Shown here in pieces: positions 56,482-64,000 of a stretch of 64,000 bases of DNA (position 1 is its first letter; each line of letters starts with the position of its first letter). The DNA lies in NCBI RefSeq assembly GCF_003383615.1, contig NZ_QNUL01000028.1, positions 1-64,000 of the forward strand, in the 5' to 3' direction. The notes beneath the pieces are model-generated. The model was given only the letters and a program-made list of their open reading frames with translations, was not told the origin of the DNA and did not search any database. This DNA comes from Dyadobacter luteus. Lineage in GTDB: Bacteria; Bacteroidota; Bacteroidia; Cytophagales; Spirosomataceae. The position numbers and the translations under genes are program-made.

Positions 56482-57714
56482 TTATTTCTTAAAAATACGA
56501 TACAATCTTCCCTGATCGGTTACTGCATATAGCGCTCCGTCTTTTCCTTCTGTAATGTCGCGGAAACGTTGTCCTTCACCGGATAGCAGGCGTTCTTCAC
56601 CTACCACTTTATTGTTTTCTATTACAATTCTGGCAATGTGCATGCTGCTCAATCCGCCAATAAAAAGATTGTTTTTCCACTCAGGAATGCTGTCACTGCT
56701 GTAGAAAGTGATTCCGCTTGGTGACAAAACCGGATCCCAATAGTACACTGGCTGCTCCAACCCTTCTTTCACCTGAATAGAATCCCCGATCTTTCTACCA
56801 TCGTACTCTATGCCATAGGTGATAGTTGGCCATCCGTAGTTTTTACCAGGCTCAATACGATTGAGCTCATCACCCCCTCTTGGGCCAAACTCTACCTCCC
56901 ACAAATCACCTGTTACAGGATGAAACGCAAGTCCCTGAACGTTACGGTGTCCGTAAGAATAAATCTCAGGTCGTGCACCTGCTTTTCCTTCAAACGGATT
57001 TCCGGCTACTGCTTTACCATCTTTGGTGATGCGGATCACCTTACCCAAAGCTGAATTCAGATTCTGGGCCTGAGGCCTTGTCTTGATATCGGAACGCTCT
57101 CCCGTACTGATAATCAGATTACCTTCTTTATCAAACAAAATACGTCCTCCGTAATGCAAGTTACCTGCAAATTCGGGTGTTGCTCTGTAAATGACGGTTG
57201 CTCCTTCGATTTTCTTTTCATCAGCGGAAAGCTTACCTTTTGCAACGGCGGTCAGGTTTCCTCCCGGACGCGGCTCAGAAAACAACCAGTACACCATTCT
57301 GTTTTTTTCAAATTCAGGATCAACACGAATTCCGAGTAACCCTCCTTGTCCGTCAGCATCTACTTTAGGAATACCAGTGATCGGCTCGCTAAGCTTTCCC
57401 TCAGTGGTGGCAATACGCATTGTACCCGCCTTTTGCGTGATGATCAATCTTCCATCAGGAAGCGTGGTAATACCCCACGGATTCACCAGCTCACTGGTCA
57501 GCACTTTGCCTTCAATTTCTGTTGCAGACTTAACACCGCCGATACGGGTTTGCCCTTCAAACGAAGGCTTGTAATCTGAATTTGCCTTTTGAGTTTCAAC
57601 CGGCGAAAGCGTACTATCCGCCGTTTTGGCATCGGAGGTATCAGAAGTTTTTTGCTGACAAGCACCTATTGTAAGTGCCGTCCCGGCCAGCATGAGCAAA
57701 ACACGATTTGTCAT
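56482..57714 (-). CDS. PQQ-dependent sugar dehydrogenase, lipoprotein (second paralogue)
   Basis: 410 residues, the same length as the paralogue at 41798-43030, with closely matching motifs: signal peptide II ending TIGAC (Cys19), NPWGITTLPDGRLIITQKAGT near 77-97, GQGGLLGIRVDPEF near 121-134, LHYGGRILFDKEGNLIISTGERSD near 187-210, and GPRGGDELNRIEPGKNYGWPTI. The two differ mainly in the lipoprotein linker and surface loops. It should oxidise sugars at the cell envelope with PQQ. It is transcribed alone with its own terminator. Confidence 0.9.
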   Translation of the reverse strand: MTNRVLLMLAGTALTIGACQQKTSDTSDAKTADSTLSPVETQKANSDYKPSFEGQTRIGGVKSATEIEGKVLTSELVNPWGITTLPDGRLIITQKAGTMRIATTEGKLSEPITGIPKVDADGQGGLLGIRVDPEFEKNRMVYWLFSEPRPGGNLTAVAKGKLSADEKKIEGATVIYRATPEFAGNLHYGGRILFDKEGNLIISTGERSDIKTRPQAQNLNSALGKVIRITKDGKAVAGNPFEGKAGARPEIYSYGHRNVQGLAFHPVTGDLWEVEFGPRGGDELNRIEPGKNYGWPTITYGIEYDGRKIGDSIQVKEGLEQPVYYWDPVLSPSGITFYSSDSIPEWKNNLFIGGLSSMHIARIVIENNKVVGEERLLSGEGQRFRDITEGKDGALYAVTDQGRLYRIFKK

Positions 57715-57942
57715 TGTTTTTGATTAAAGGTTAACATAACTACTGGTTATGAGCCAAAAGGTAAGCACTGATTTTGTATTATTCAAGGTTAGGGATTCAG
57801 ATTTAATTATTCTACGCTTGTGCCCTAAGACGGAAATTCATTTCAGAATACCACATCAGACTCTCATATTACCTACTGGCAATATAACTTCCCGCATGGC
57901 ATACTTCTTTCGACCTCTCTCTTTAAACAAATTGAGTGCATC

Positions 57943-58380
57943 ATGAAAGATATCAATGACCAGATAGAAGCGTTTTTTGAGCAATATGAAAAACGCTTCG
58001 AATCGGGTCTGGCAGGAGAATCTGTCGGACAAGAGACTACAGAAGCATTTGCAGATTATTTCGTTGAGGCGAGTCCAATGGGCGTGATGGGAAGTAAAAA
58101 TGACGAATCATTTCTCAATGCGGTGCCAAAAGGATACGATTTTTATAAATCCATCGGTATCACAGAAATGAAAATCAAGCAGATCGACATCACCGAACTA
58201 GACCCTCTGCATTATATGGTGGATGTACGTTGGGAATCAGTTTATCAAAAAGACGAGAGTGAAGGTTCTATTGAATTCAGCGTTATATACTTTCTACAAC
58301 ACCTGAAAGAAACACTCAAAATTTTCGCCTACATTACCGGTGACGAGCAAAAGGCGCTCAAAGAACACGGACTCGTTTGA
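57943..58380 (+). CDS. NTF2/SnoaL-like protein, unknown
   Basis: 145 residues without signal peptide. Two N-terminal helices (DQIEAFFEQYEKRFESG) precede mixed strands (MKIKQIDITELDPLHYMVDVRWESVYQ, IEFSVIYFLQHLKETLKIFAYITGD), the order of the cone-shaped NTF2/SnoaL fold. No substrate can be proposed. It is convergent with the GH95 gene, with a terminator between. The upstream 228 bases hold no other gene. Confidence 0.6.
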   Translation: MKDINDQIEAFFEQYEKRFESGLAGESVGQETTEAFADYFVEASPMGVMGSKNDESFLNAVPKGYDFYKSIGITEMKIKQIDITELDPLHYMVDVRWESVYQKDESEGSIEFSVIYFLQHLKETLKIFAYITGDEQKALKEHGLV

Positions 58381-58401
58381 TAATTAGCATCAAACAAAAA
58401 C

Positions 58402-58445
58402 ACACCCGCCAATCATTCCGAAATATTGAAATGACTGACGGGTGT
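58402..58445. terminator. terminator between the NTF2-like gene and the GH95 gene
   Basis: A GC-rich 7-bp base (58402-58408 with 58439-58445) extends with mismatches to about 15 pairs around a 12-nt loop, then T-rich sequence. It sits between convergent genes. Confidence 0.6.
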
Positions 58446-58464
58446 CCTTTATATAGCATCAGAC

Positions 58465-60954
58465 CTAAAACTCAGCCTTGTAAGCTTCACCCTTTTTAAT
58501 GGTCAAATCCAGCTCCTTAAACTGTCGTGCTGCCGGAACCGATGCTGCGATTGACGGATTAACAACGGGTTGTTTGATCTCCGAAATCTGGTAGAATGGA
58601 TTTGTGTTTGCAGCGGTGATATCTAACATTTCCAGCTTCAGGGGCTTATGTTTTTCATCAACCCTTATTCGGCAATTGCCACCTGCAGTTGAACGAATCG
58701 CCAGATATGTGATCCGGCTATTTTCCCATTTCATATCCAATTCAAATCCTCCGCGCGCCCTCAGTCCTTTCACCTCACCCTTTGTCCAGTTATCCGGAAG
58801 TGCGGGAAGCAGATGCAACGCACCATCATGTGACTGTAACAACATCTCGGCTACACCGGCAGTACAACCGAAGTTACCGTCAATCTGAAATGGTGGATGC
58901 GCATCGAGCAAATTGGGGTATGTTCCACCATTTTGCCCCTGTTGTTCCGTGGCCGGACTTAACTGATCCGAGATCAGTTTATAAGCCTGGTTACCGTTCA
59001 ATAGTCTGGCCCACCAGTTCACTTTCCATCCCATTGACCAGCCGGTAGATTTATCGCCACGAAAAACGAGTGATTTCTCTGCAGCCTGAAATAAGGCCGG
59101 ATTGCGGATCGGTGAGATTTGAGCCGATGGATAGAGGCCATACAAATGAGATATATGACGGTGTTTGTCGTCTTCCCGATCCCAGTCCTTCATCCATTCC
59201 TGCACCTGGCCCAACTTGCCCACTTGCATAGGCGCAAGTCTCCTTTTTAGGACAGACACTGAATCTCTGAAAGCAGCGTCTGTACCGAGCAGCATTGATG
59301 CTTTTTCGAAATTGTCGAACACATCAAATACAAGCTGGTTATCCATGGTTGTCCCGGCAGAAATACCAGCGCCACCCGGGTGTGTATTCTCAGGAGACAT
59401 AGAAGGTACGACGACCATCCATTTGTTATCGGGTTCTTCACGCAGCATATCGACATAAAACAGTGTAACCCCTTTGAGAACCGGATAATATTCTTTAAGA
59501 AATGCTTTGTCGGCGCTGTAAAGATAATGTTGCCAGATATGCTGGGTGAGCCAGGCTCCGCCCATAGGCCACAAACCATAAAAACCTCCGTCCACATTTC
59601 CTGTAATTCTCCAAAGGTCCGTGTTATGGTGCATGTTCCAGCCACGAGCTCTGTAGTAGTTCTGAGCACTTTCCTTTCCTGTTTCCGACAAATCTTTAAG
59701 CATACTGAATAGCGGCTGATGCATTTCCGTCAGGTTAGTAACTTCCGCCGGCCAGTAATTCATTTCGGTATTGATGTTAACCGTATACTTGCTGCTCCAG
59801 GGTGGAGATAGTTTGTCGTTCCAGATACCCTGAAGGTTGGCAGGCTGTCCTCCCGGCCTCGACGAAGAGATCAGCAGATATCTCCCGAATTGAAAATACA
59901 GCGACACCAGCTGCGGATCGTCACCTTTCTGAAAATCGACCACACGCTGGTCAGTAGGTTTGCCAGCTGATGCAGTTTCTCCCAAATTCAGAAAAACCCT
60001 ATTAAAATATTTCTGATAATCGCCGGTATGCCGTGAAAGAAGTTGCTGATAACTTTGCTTTACACCAGCCGCCAGATACTGATCTGCTCGTTTCAGTGGA
60101 TTTGCACTGATGTCCTTATAATTGACAAAGTTGGTACCTACCGAAATAAAGACAGTTAATTCAGAAGTCCCTTTCACAGAAAGCCCCTCTCCTTTTTTAA
60201 CCACTGTTCCTCCTTTGATCACCGGCTGCACTACCATTACAAACTGGATCTGTCCTTTTTTGTTGGCTACATCTCCCGACCTGCCTGTCAGATAGATTTT
60301 CTGATCCCGCACTTCGATCAGCTTCTCCAACTGTGCAGTCACTAACCCCAGATTACAGCTGATACTTCCCGGTTTGTCGGCCGTGATTTTCATCACAATT
60401 ACCTGATCGGGGAAAGATGCAAAATACTCTCTTTTATATTTGACACCGTTTACTGTGTAACTCACCGAGCTAACGGCCTTTTGTATATCCAGCTCCCGAC
60501 GGTAATCTGTAGCCTTGTAGTGCCCCGGAAAATCTACCAGCAGATCGCCTGCAAGCTGGTAAGGCATTCCGTAATTATTGTTTTCTGCTGCCCTACGCGG
60601 CATGGCTTCGTTGGCAAGATCCTGTGCTTTCTTATATTCCCCTTTAAAAACCAGGTCCCTGAGCTTTTCCATAGTAGGGAACAAGTCCTGATGCGCATTA
60701 TTGCCGGGTCCTCCCGCCCAAATTGTCTCCTCATTAACCTGAATACGCTCTTGTTGTGATCCGCCAAAAACCATAGCTCCGAGACGCCCATTCCCGATAG
60801 GCAACGCCTGGTTCCAGTTTTCTGCAGGCTTTTGATACCAAAGCTTATAAAACCCCTCGGTCACCTGGGCAACTGCTGCATGGCTTGCCACAGTCAGAAT
60901 CAGAAAATACCTAAAAAATAGGCTGTTGAAAAACTTTACTCCTGATACATTCAT
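58465..60954 (-). CDS. GH95-family alpha-L-fucosidase (or related glycosidase)
   Basis: About 829 residues from ATG 60954, which starts a signal peptide ([18 protein letters not shown] to AAVAQ); the frame is open to 61089 but upstream residues are not family-like. The GH95 layout is complete: the N-terminal domain with [27 protein letters not shown], an (alpha/alpha)6 barrel with [25 protein letters not shown] and [14 protein letters not shown], then [20 protein letters not shown] with the likely base Asp. GH95 enzymes act on alpha-1,2-fucosyl and related L-galactosyl links, by inversion. Third gene after SusC and SusD on the minus strand, so it degrades glycan captured by them. Confidence 0.88.
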   Translation of the reverse strand: MNVSGVKFFNSLFFRYFLILTVASHAAVAQVTEGFYKLWYQKPAENWNQALPIGNGRLGAMVFGGSQQERIQVNEETIWAGGPGNNAHQDLFPTMEKLRDLVFKGEYKKAQDLANEAMPRRAAENNNYGMPYQLAGDLLVDFPGHYKATDYRRELDIQKAVSSVSYTVNGVKYKREYFASFPDQVIVMKITADKPGSISCNLGLVTAQLEKLIEVRDQKIYLTGRSGDVANKKGQIQFVMVVQPVIKGGTVVKKGEGLSVKGTSELTVFISVGTNFVNYKDISANPLKRADQYLAAGVKQSYQQLLSRHTGDYQKYFNRVFLNLGETASAGKPTDQRVVDFQKGDDPQLVSLYFQFGRYLLISSSRPGGQPANLQGIWNDKLSPPWSSKYTVNINTEMNYWPAEVTNLTEMHQPLFSMLKDLSETGKESAQNYYRARGWNMHHNTDLWRITGNVDGGFYGLWPMGGAWLTQHIWQHYLYSADKAFLKEYYPVLKGVTLFYVDMLREEPDNKWMVVVPSMSPENTHPGGAGISAGTTMDNQLVFDVFDNFEKASMLLGTDAAFRDSVSVLKRRLAPMQVGKLGQVQEWMKDWDREDDKHRHISHLYGLYPSAQISPIRNPALFQAAEKSLVFRGDKSTGWSMGWKVNWWARLLNGNQAYKLISDQLSPATEQQGQNGGTYPNLLDAHPPFQIDGNFGCTAGVAEMLLQSHDGALHLLPALPDNWTKGEVKGLRARGGFELDMKWENSRITYLAIRSTAGGNCRIRVDEKHKPLKLEMLDITAANTNPFYQISEIKQPVVNPSIAASVPAARQFKELDLTIKKGEAYKAEF

Positions 60955-61095
60955 TTTTAAATGATTGAATTGAAAATTTATTACTTCTGCTGCAAATTCA
61001 TATTGTTTACTGAGACTGACATATGAAGTTTCCGGCAGCCGCCTGGTCACTAAATCCTCAGACAATAACCGGAAACTCTCAAAATTCAAACGGAC

Positions 61096-62796
61096 TTAAT
61101 TCCATAACGGGCTTTGTTCCAAACCAGAATCTTTATTGATCTCTGTGCGGGGAATTGGTATCCAATAGAACTGATCATTCCATACCGGCCGCTCGATCAG
61201 CACTTTATTTTCAAAAACCAGTTTACCATCAGGTAGCTTGTAAATCTCTACTCCCCTGATATGTTTGGCTTCTGAAACCGGAGCTATTTTCCACCTGCGA
61301 ACATCGAAAAAGCGGTGACCTTCACCAACAAGTTCAATTTGTCGTTCGTGGCGGATTCTATCGCGAAGCGCCGCACCGGTGATTGTTGCCGCAAGGTCAG
61401 GTAAACCCGCGCGTTTACGAATCAGGTTCACATAGGTACGTGCTTCGGTCTCATTACCGAGCTCAAATAAGGCCTCTGCATAATTGAGATAAATTTCACC
61501 CAAACGGAAGAAAATCCAGGGCTGAGGATAGCCTCCGTTGGACCGGCTGATCGGCAGACTGCGGTCAATGAATTTCTTCCAGCTGTAGCCTGTCAGTGAG
61601 TTATCACCGTTAATCCGAGGATTGTCGATTCCGTTTACGTTGTTCAGTATTGGTTTTCCTGCTGCATCAAACCCTGATACGCCAAGGGTTACATCGTATT
61701 TGGCCGGAGCTGATCCGCGTGCTTCCGGTCGGAAAGTGTCTCCATTGTAGATGACGGTCTGGTAAAAACGCGGATCGCGGTTCACAAACGGATTCTGAGG
61801 ATCGTAGCCCGAAGCAGCATTGACCGTTCCATCCGCATTTAATGGCAACATACCATTAGCCATTTCATACTGCTCGATAAAATTCTGAGAAGGTACATTT
61901 CTTCCTCCGAAACCGCCCCAACCTCCATAGGTACCATTCACATTGGTGAAAGTATACAAATGACCATTGATGGCATTAAAAGTACGTGCATAGATGATCT
62001 CTTCATTGACAGCCAGAAAGGCATTTTCATAACGATCTACCAACTTGTAGGCTGCTCCCAGGTCGATTACCGCCTTCGCAGCATCTGCCGCAAGTTGCCA
62101 TTTGGCTTTATCGTTAGTCGTATTGTTCAAAGCACTTGCCGAATATAAATACAACCTGGATTTAAGTGCGAGCGCCGCATGTTTGGTAGCACGCCCGAAG
62201 CTGATATTACCCGGCGCATATTTTTCAGGAAGCGCAGGAATAGCTTCATCCAGATTTTTGACAATATAATCCAGCACCTGCTGATAGGAATTGCGGCTTA
62301 TCTTCTCCCGATCCTGCAGATCATAAATATGTTCCACAATGGGCATACCGCCATAGCGCCAAAGCAGATTTGCGTAAATAAAGGCCCGGTTAAATTTCAC
62401 CTGAGCCGTCAGTGCTGACCTGTTTGCTTCAGGCACAGAGGATGTCCCGATTTCTTCCAGAAAAATATTGCACCTGCGGATATACTGATAAGCACGTTTG
62501 TAATAGTCTATATAGTTAGCATCGGCTGCATAGCCAGTGATATTGTCCGGATTCCATGCGCCCATAAGCCAGGTATTATCCCCGTATGCTTCATCAGTAT
62601 ATTTCGACCAGCTGTTGGTGGTAAATCCATGTGGAACGCCGTCATACAAGCCATTCACATACAGTGTTACCAGATTTTCATCCTGCCATACCTGCTCATC
62701 GACAATACGATCCAGAGGGGTGATGTCAAGGAAATTGTCATTGCAGCCGGCCATACTCATCGCCAGCGTTATCATTAATATTATTCTCTTCTTCAT
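61096..62796 (-). CDS. SusD/RagB-family glycan-binding lipoprotein
   Basis: 566 residues with signal peptide II ending SMAGC (Cys18) and the SusD N-terminal FLDITPLDRIVDEQVW. TPR-like helices follow (YIRRCNIFLEEIG, FNRAFIYANLLWRYGGMPIVE), and the C-terminal family block includes FRLGEIYLNYAEALFELG and RIRHERQIELVGEGHRFFDVRRW. It should bind a glycan at the cell surface and deliver it to its SusC partner, which ends 9 bases upstream. The GH95 gene follows, so a fucosylated glycan is the likely ligand (inference). Confidence 0.92.
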   Translation of the reverse strand: MKKRIILMITLAMSMAGCNDNFLDITPLDRIVDEQVWQDENLVTLYVNGLYDGVPHGFTTNSWSKYTDEAYGDNTWLMGAWNPDNITGYAADANYIDYYKRAYQYIRRCNIFLEEIGTSSVPEANRSALTAQVKFNRAFIYANLLWRYGGMPIVEHIYDLQDREKISRNSYQQVLDYIVKNLDEAIPALPEKYAPGNISFGRATKHAALALKSRLYLYSASALNNTTNDKAKWQLAADAAKAVIDLGAAYKLVDRYENAFLAVNEEIIYARTFNAINGHLYTFTNVNGTYGGWGGFGGRNVPSQNFIEQYEMANGMLPLNADGTVNAASGYDPQNPFVNRDPRFYQTVIYNGDTFRPEARGSAPAKYDVTLGVSGFDAAGKPILNNVNGIDNPRINGDNSLTGYSWKKFIDRSLPISRSNGGYPQPWIFFRLGEIYLNYAEALFELGNETEARTYVNLIRKRAGLPDLAATITGAALRDRIRHERQIELVGEGHRFFDVRRWKIAPVSEAKHIRGVEIYKLPDGKLVFENKVLIERPVWNDQFYWIPIPRTEINKDSGLEQSPLWN

Positions 62797-62805
62797 GATC
62801 GTAGA

Positions 62806-64000
62806 TTAAAAAGATAGGTTAACACCAGCATTAAAAACTCTGAGTTGCGGATAGTAGTTGGCATCCGTTCGTGTAGAGTTCGGATCATTTCCATCAGCCC
62901 TTCCTTCAGGATCCATGAAACTTACCTTACTAAAAGTGAGCAGGTTAAACGCATTGGTATAAACGCGCACATTCGTCAGTCCGATTTTAGAAAATAATCC
63001 TTTTGGCAGTGTATAACCCAGCTCCAGATTTTTCAGTCTTACAAACGAAGCACTGTACATGTTAAACTCGCTCATCTGAGGAAAATCCGCGCCTGCTCTT
63101 GGCATACTTCCATTCGGATTCTCAGGAGTCCAGCGATCTTCAGCTCTGAACTGTGCACTGTTGCTGGCACCACCCAGTCCTGTAATACCAGGAAAATAGA
63201 CAGCATTACCTTGCCCCTGGAAGAAAAGGGTCAGGTCGAAGTTTTTATAACCCGCATTCAGGTCCAGACCAAATACGATCTCAGGCGTTTCGGATTTATT
63301 TAGGCGATACTGGTCATTGGCATTGATCACACCATCCCCATTGTAATCCAGATAAATCACATCGCCTACGCGTGCTTCAGGTTTATGAACTGAATTGTTG
63401 ATTTCTTCCTGACTGCGGTATATACCGCCGGTAGGCCACACCAACTGCGCACCTATTGGTTTGCCGGTTTGGTTCTGATAAGCAGCTGCTTTAGGCACCT
63501 CGTCAAAATAGATATATTTATTTCGTGCAAAAGAGAAGTTACCTTTCGCAGAGAAATTTACATTACGGAAGTTGTTGTTATGAGAAAGCACTAACTCAAA
63601 ACCGCGGTTGGATACCTTTCCGATATTCTCAGGCGGGAGTCCGGCGAAACCATACGAATCAGAAATACTTAGCTGCCGTGCAGCCAGTATGCTGGAACGT
63701 TTTTGTGTAAATACATCAAACTCAACTCCTAATTTCGATTTCCATAACGAAGCATCCAATCCGAAGTTAAAAGTTCTCAACACCTCCCAGGTATAGTTCA
63801 AGTTAGGAAGTACACCGGGATTCAGTCCCAATACATCAACTCCTCCGAAATTATAGGACCGTCCGATTGAATAAGTCCGCAAATAGGCATATGCATCGCT
63901 TACGTTGTCATTACCCAGCTCACCATACGACGCACGTAGCTTTAATCTGTCAACCGCATGTACATTACTCATAAATGTCTCACGCGATACCTGCCAGCCC
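62806..64000 (-). CDS. SusC/RagA-family TonB-linked outer-membrane protein, 5' end outside the window
   Basis: The frame is open from the window's right edge to TAG at 62806, giving about 397 C-terminal residues. They include GWQVSRETF, LKLRASYGELGND, FDVFTQKRSSILAARQLS, GDVIYLDYNGDGVINANDQYRL (a Ca-binding-like loop) and the terminal NLSF. This is the last part of the barrel of SusC proteins, which usually have about 1000 residues, so the plug and N-terminal domains are missing here. An ATG at 63972 lies inside the barrel and is not the start. Confidence 0.92.
   Translation of the reverse strand, partial: GWQVSRETFMSNVHAVDRLKLRASYGELGNDNVSDAYAYLRTYSIGRSYNFGGVDVLGLNPGVLPNLNYTWEVLRTFNFGLDASLWKSKLGVEFDVFTQKRSSILAARQLSISDSYGFAGLPPENIGKVSNRGFELVLSHNNNFRNVNFSAKGNFSFARNKYIYFDEVPKAAAYQNQTGKPIGAQLVWPTGGIYRSQEEINNSVHKPEARVGDVIYLDYNGDGVINANDQYRLNKSETPEIVFGLDLNAGYKNFDLTLFFQGQGNAVYFPGITGLGGASNSAQFRAEDRWTPENPNGSMPRAGADFPQMSEFNMYSASFVRLKNLELGYTLPKGLFSKIGLTNVRVYTNAFNLLTFSKVSFMDPEGRADGNDPNSTRTDANYYPQLRVFNAGVNLSF

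Noticed and set aside
57749-57946. 65-residue frame upstream of the NTF2-like gene
   Set aside because: No domain, no start context, overlaps the start of the next gene; the interval is better read as promoter region.

Overview
This 64-kb window looks like chromosomal DNA of a member of the Bacteroidota, most likely an environmental Cytophagales of the Dyadobacter/Spirosoma type (inference). It has a SusC/SusD pair, several TonB-dependent receptors with N-terminal carboxypeptidase-regulatory-like domains, many SpII lipoproteins, a DUF2264 protein, a PVC-type dehydrogenase, and promoters of the Bacteroidota type (TAnnTTTG at -7). No rRNA, tRNA, CRISPR array, insertion sequence or phage gene is visible.

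Layout. 1-6 kb is a worn region: a 600-bp stretch with no open frame, a YhbW-type flavin monooxygenase, an esterase interrupted by one in-frame TAA, a Nudix-type sugar regulator divergent from a secreted type-B carboxylesterase with a 21-bp palindrome between them, and a DUF1223 remnant lacking its N-terminal half and carrying an in-frame TGA. 6.2-13.7 kb holds an operon matching the Bacteroides xenosiderophore system XusABC (TonB receptor, DUF4374 lipoprotein, PepSY membrane protein), followed by a second outer-membrane receptor with its own promoter. 13.7-24.2 kb, on the minus strand, encodes a blue-copper/PVC-dehydrogenase fusion, a polytopic membrane protein, a DUF2264 protein, a TPR membrane protein and a 1254-residue hybrid kinase with two kinase cores. 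24.4-34 kb holds a membrane protein, an HxlR regulator divergent from a CSSC DsbA-like protein, a broken GH32 fructan hydrolase next to galactonate dehydratase (dgoD), and a TlpA-like protein/histidine kinase/response regulator operon.

34-45 kb: a 66-residue membrane protein with its own promoter and terminator, a secreted sugar-isomerase-like protein, an alpha/beta hydrolase, a FUSC transporter, an EamA transporter, an outer-membrane beta-barrel protein, a non-coding interval with a promoter/terminator pair, a lipoprotein PQQ-dependent sugar dehydrogenase, a Tat-exported aldo/keto reductase and a secreted esterase. 45-52 kb: an AraC regulator, a LytS/LytTR two-component pair, four unrelated small lipoproteins of about 135-152 residues and an M23 peptidase. 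52-58 kb: a ScyD/ScyE-like protein, an erythromycin-esterase-family protein, small membrane and outer-membrane proteins, a second 410-residue PQQ sugar dehydrogenase paralogous to the one at 41.8 kb, and an NTF2-like protein. 58.4-64 kb is the end of a polysaccharide utilisation locus: SusC (cut by the window end), SusD and a GH95 alpha-L-fucosidase, all on the minus strand.

Taken together the window describes a cell that scavenges plant or microbial glycans and oxidises sugars at the cell surface. It also imports siderophore iron and appears to be losing some accessory hydrolases by point mutation.
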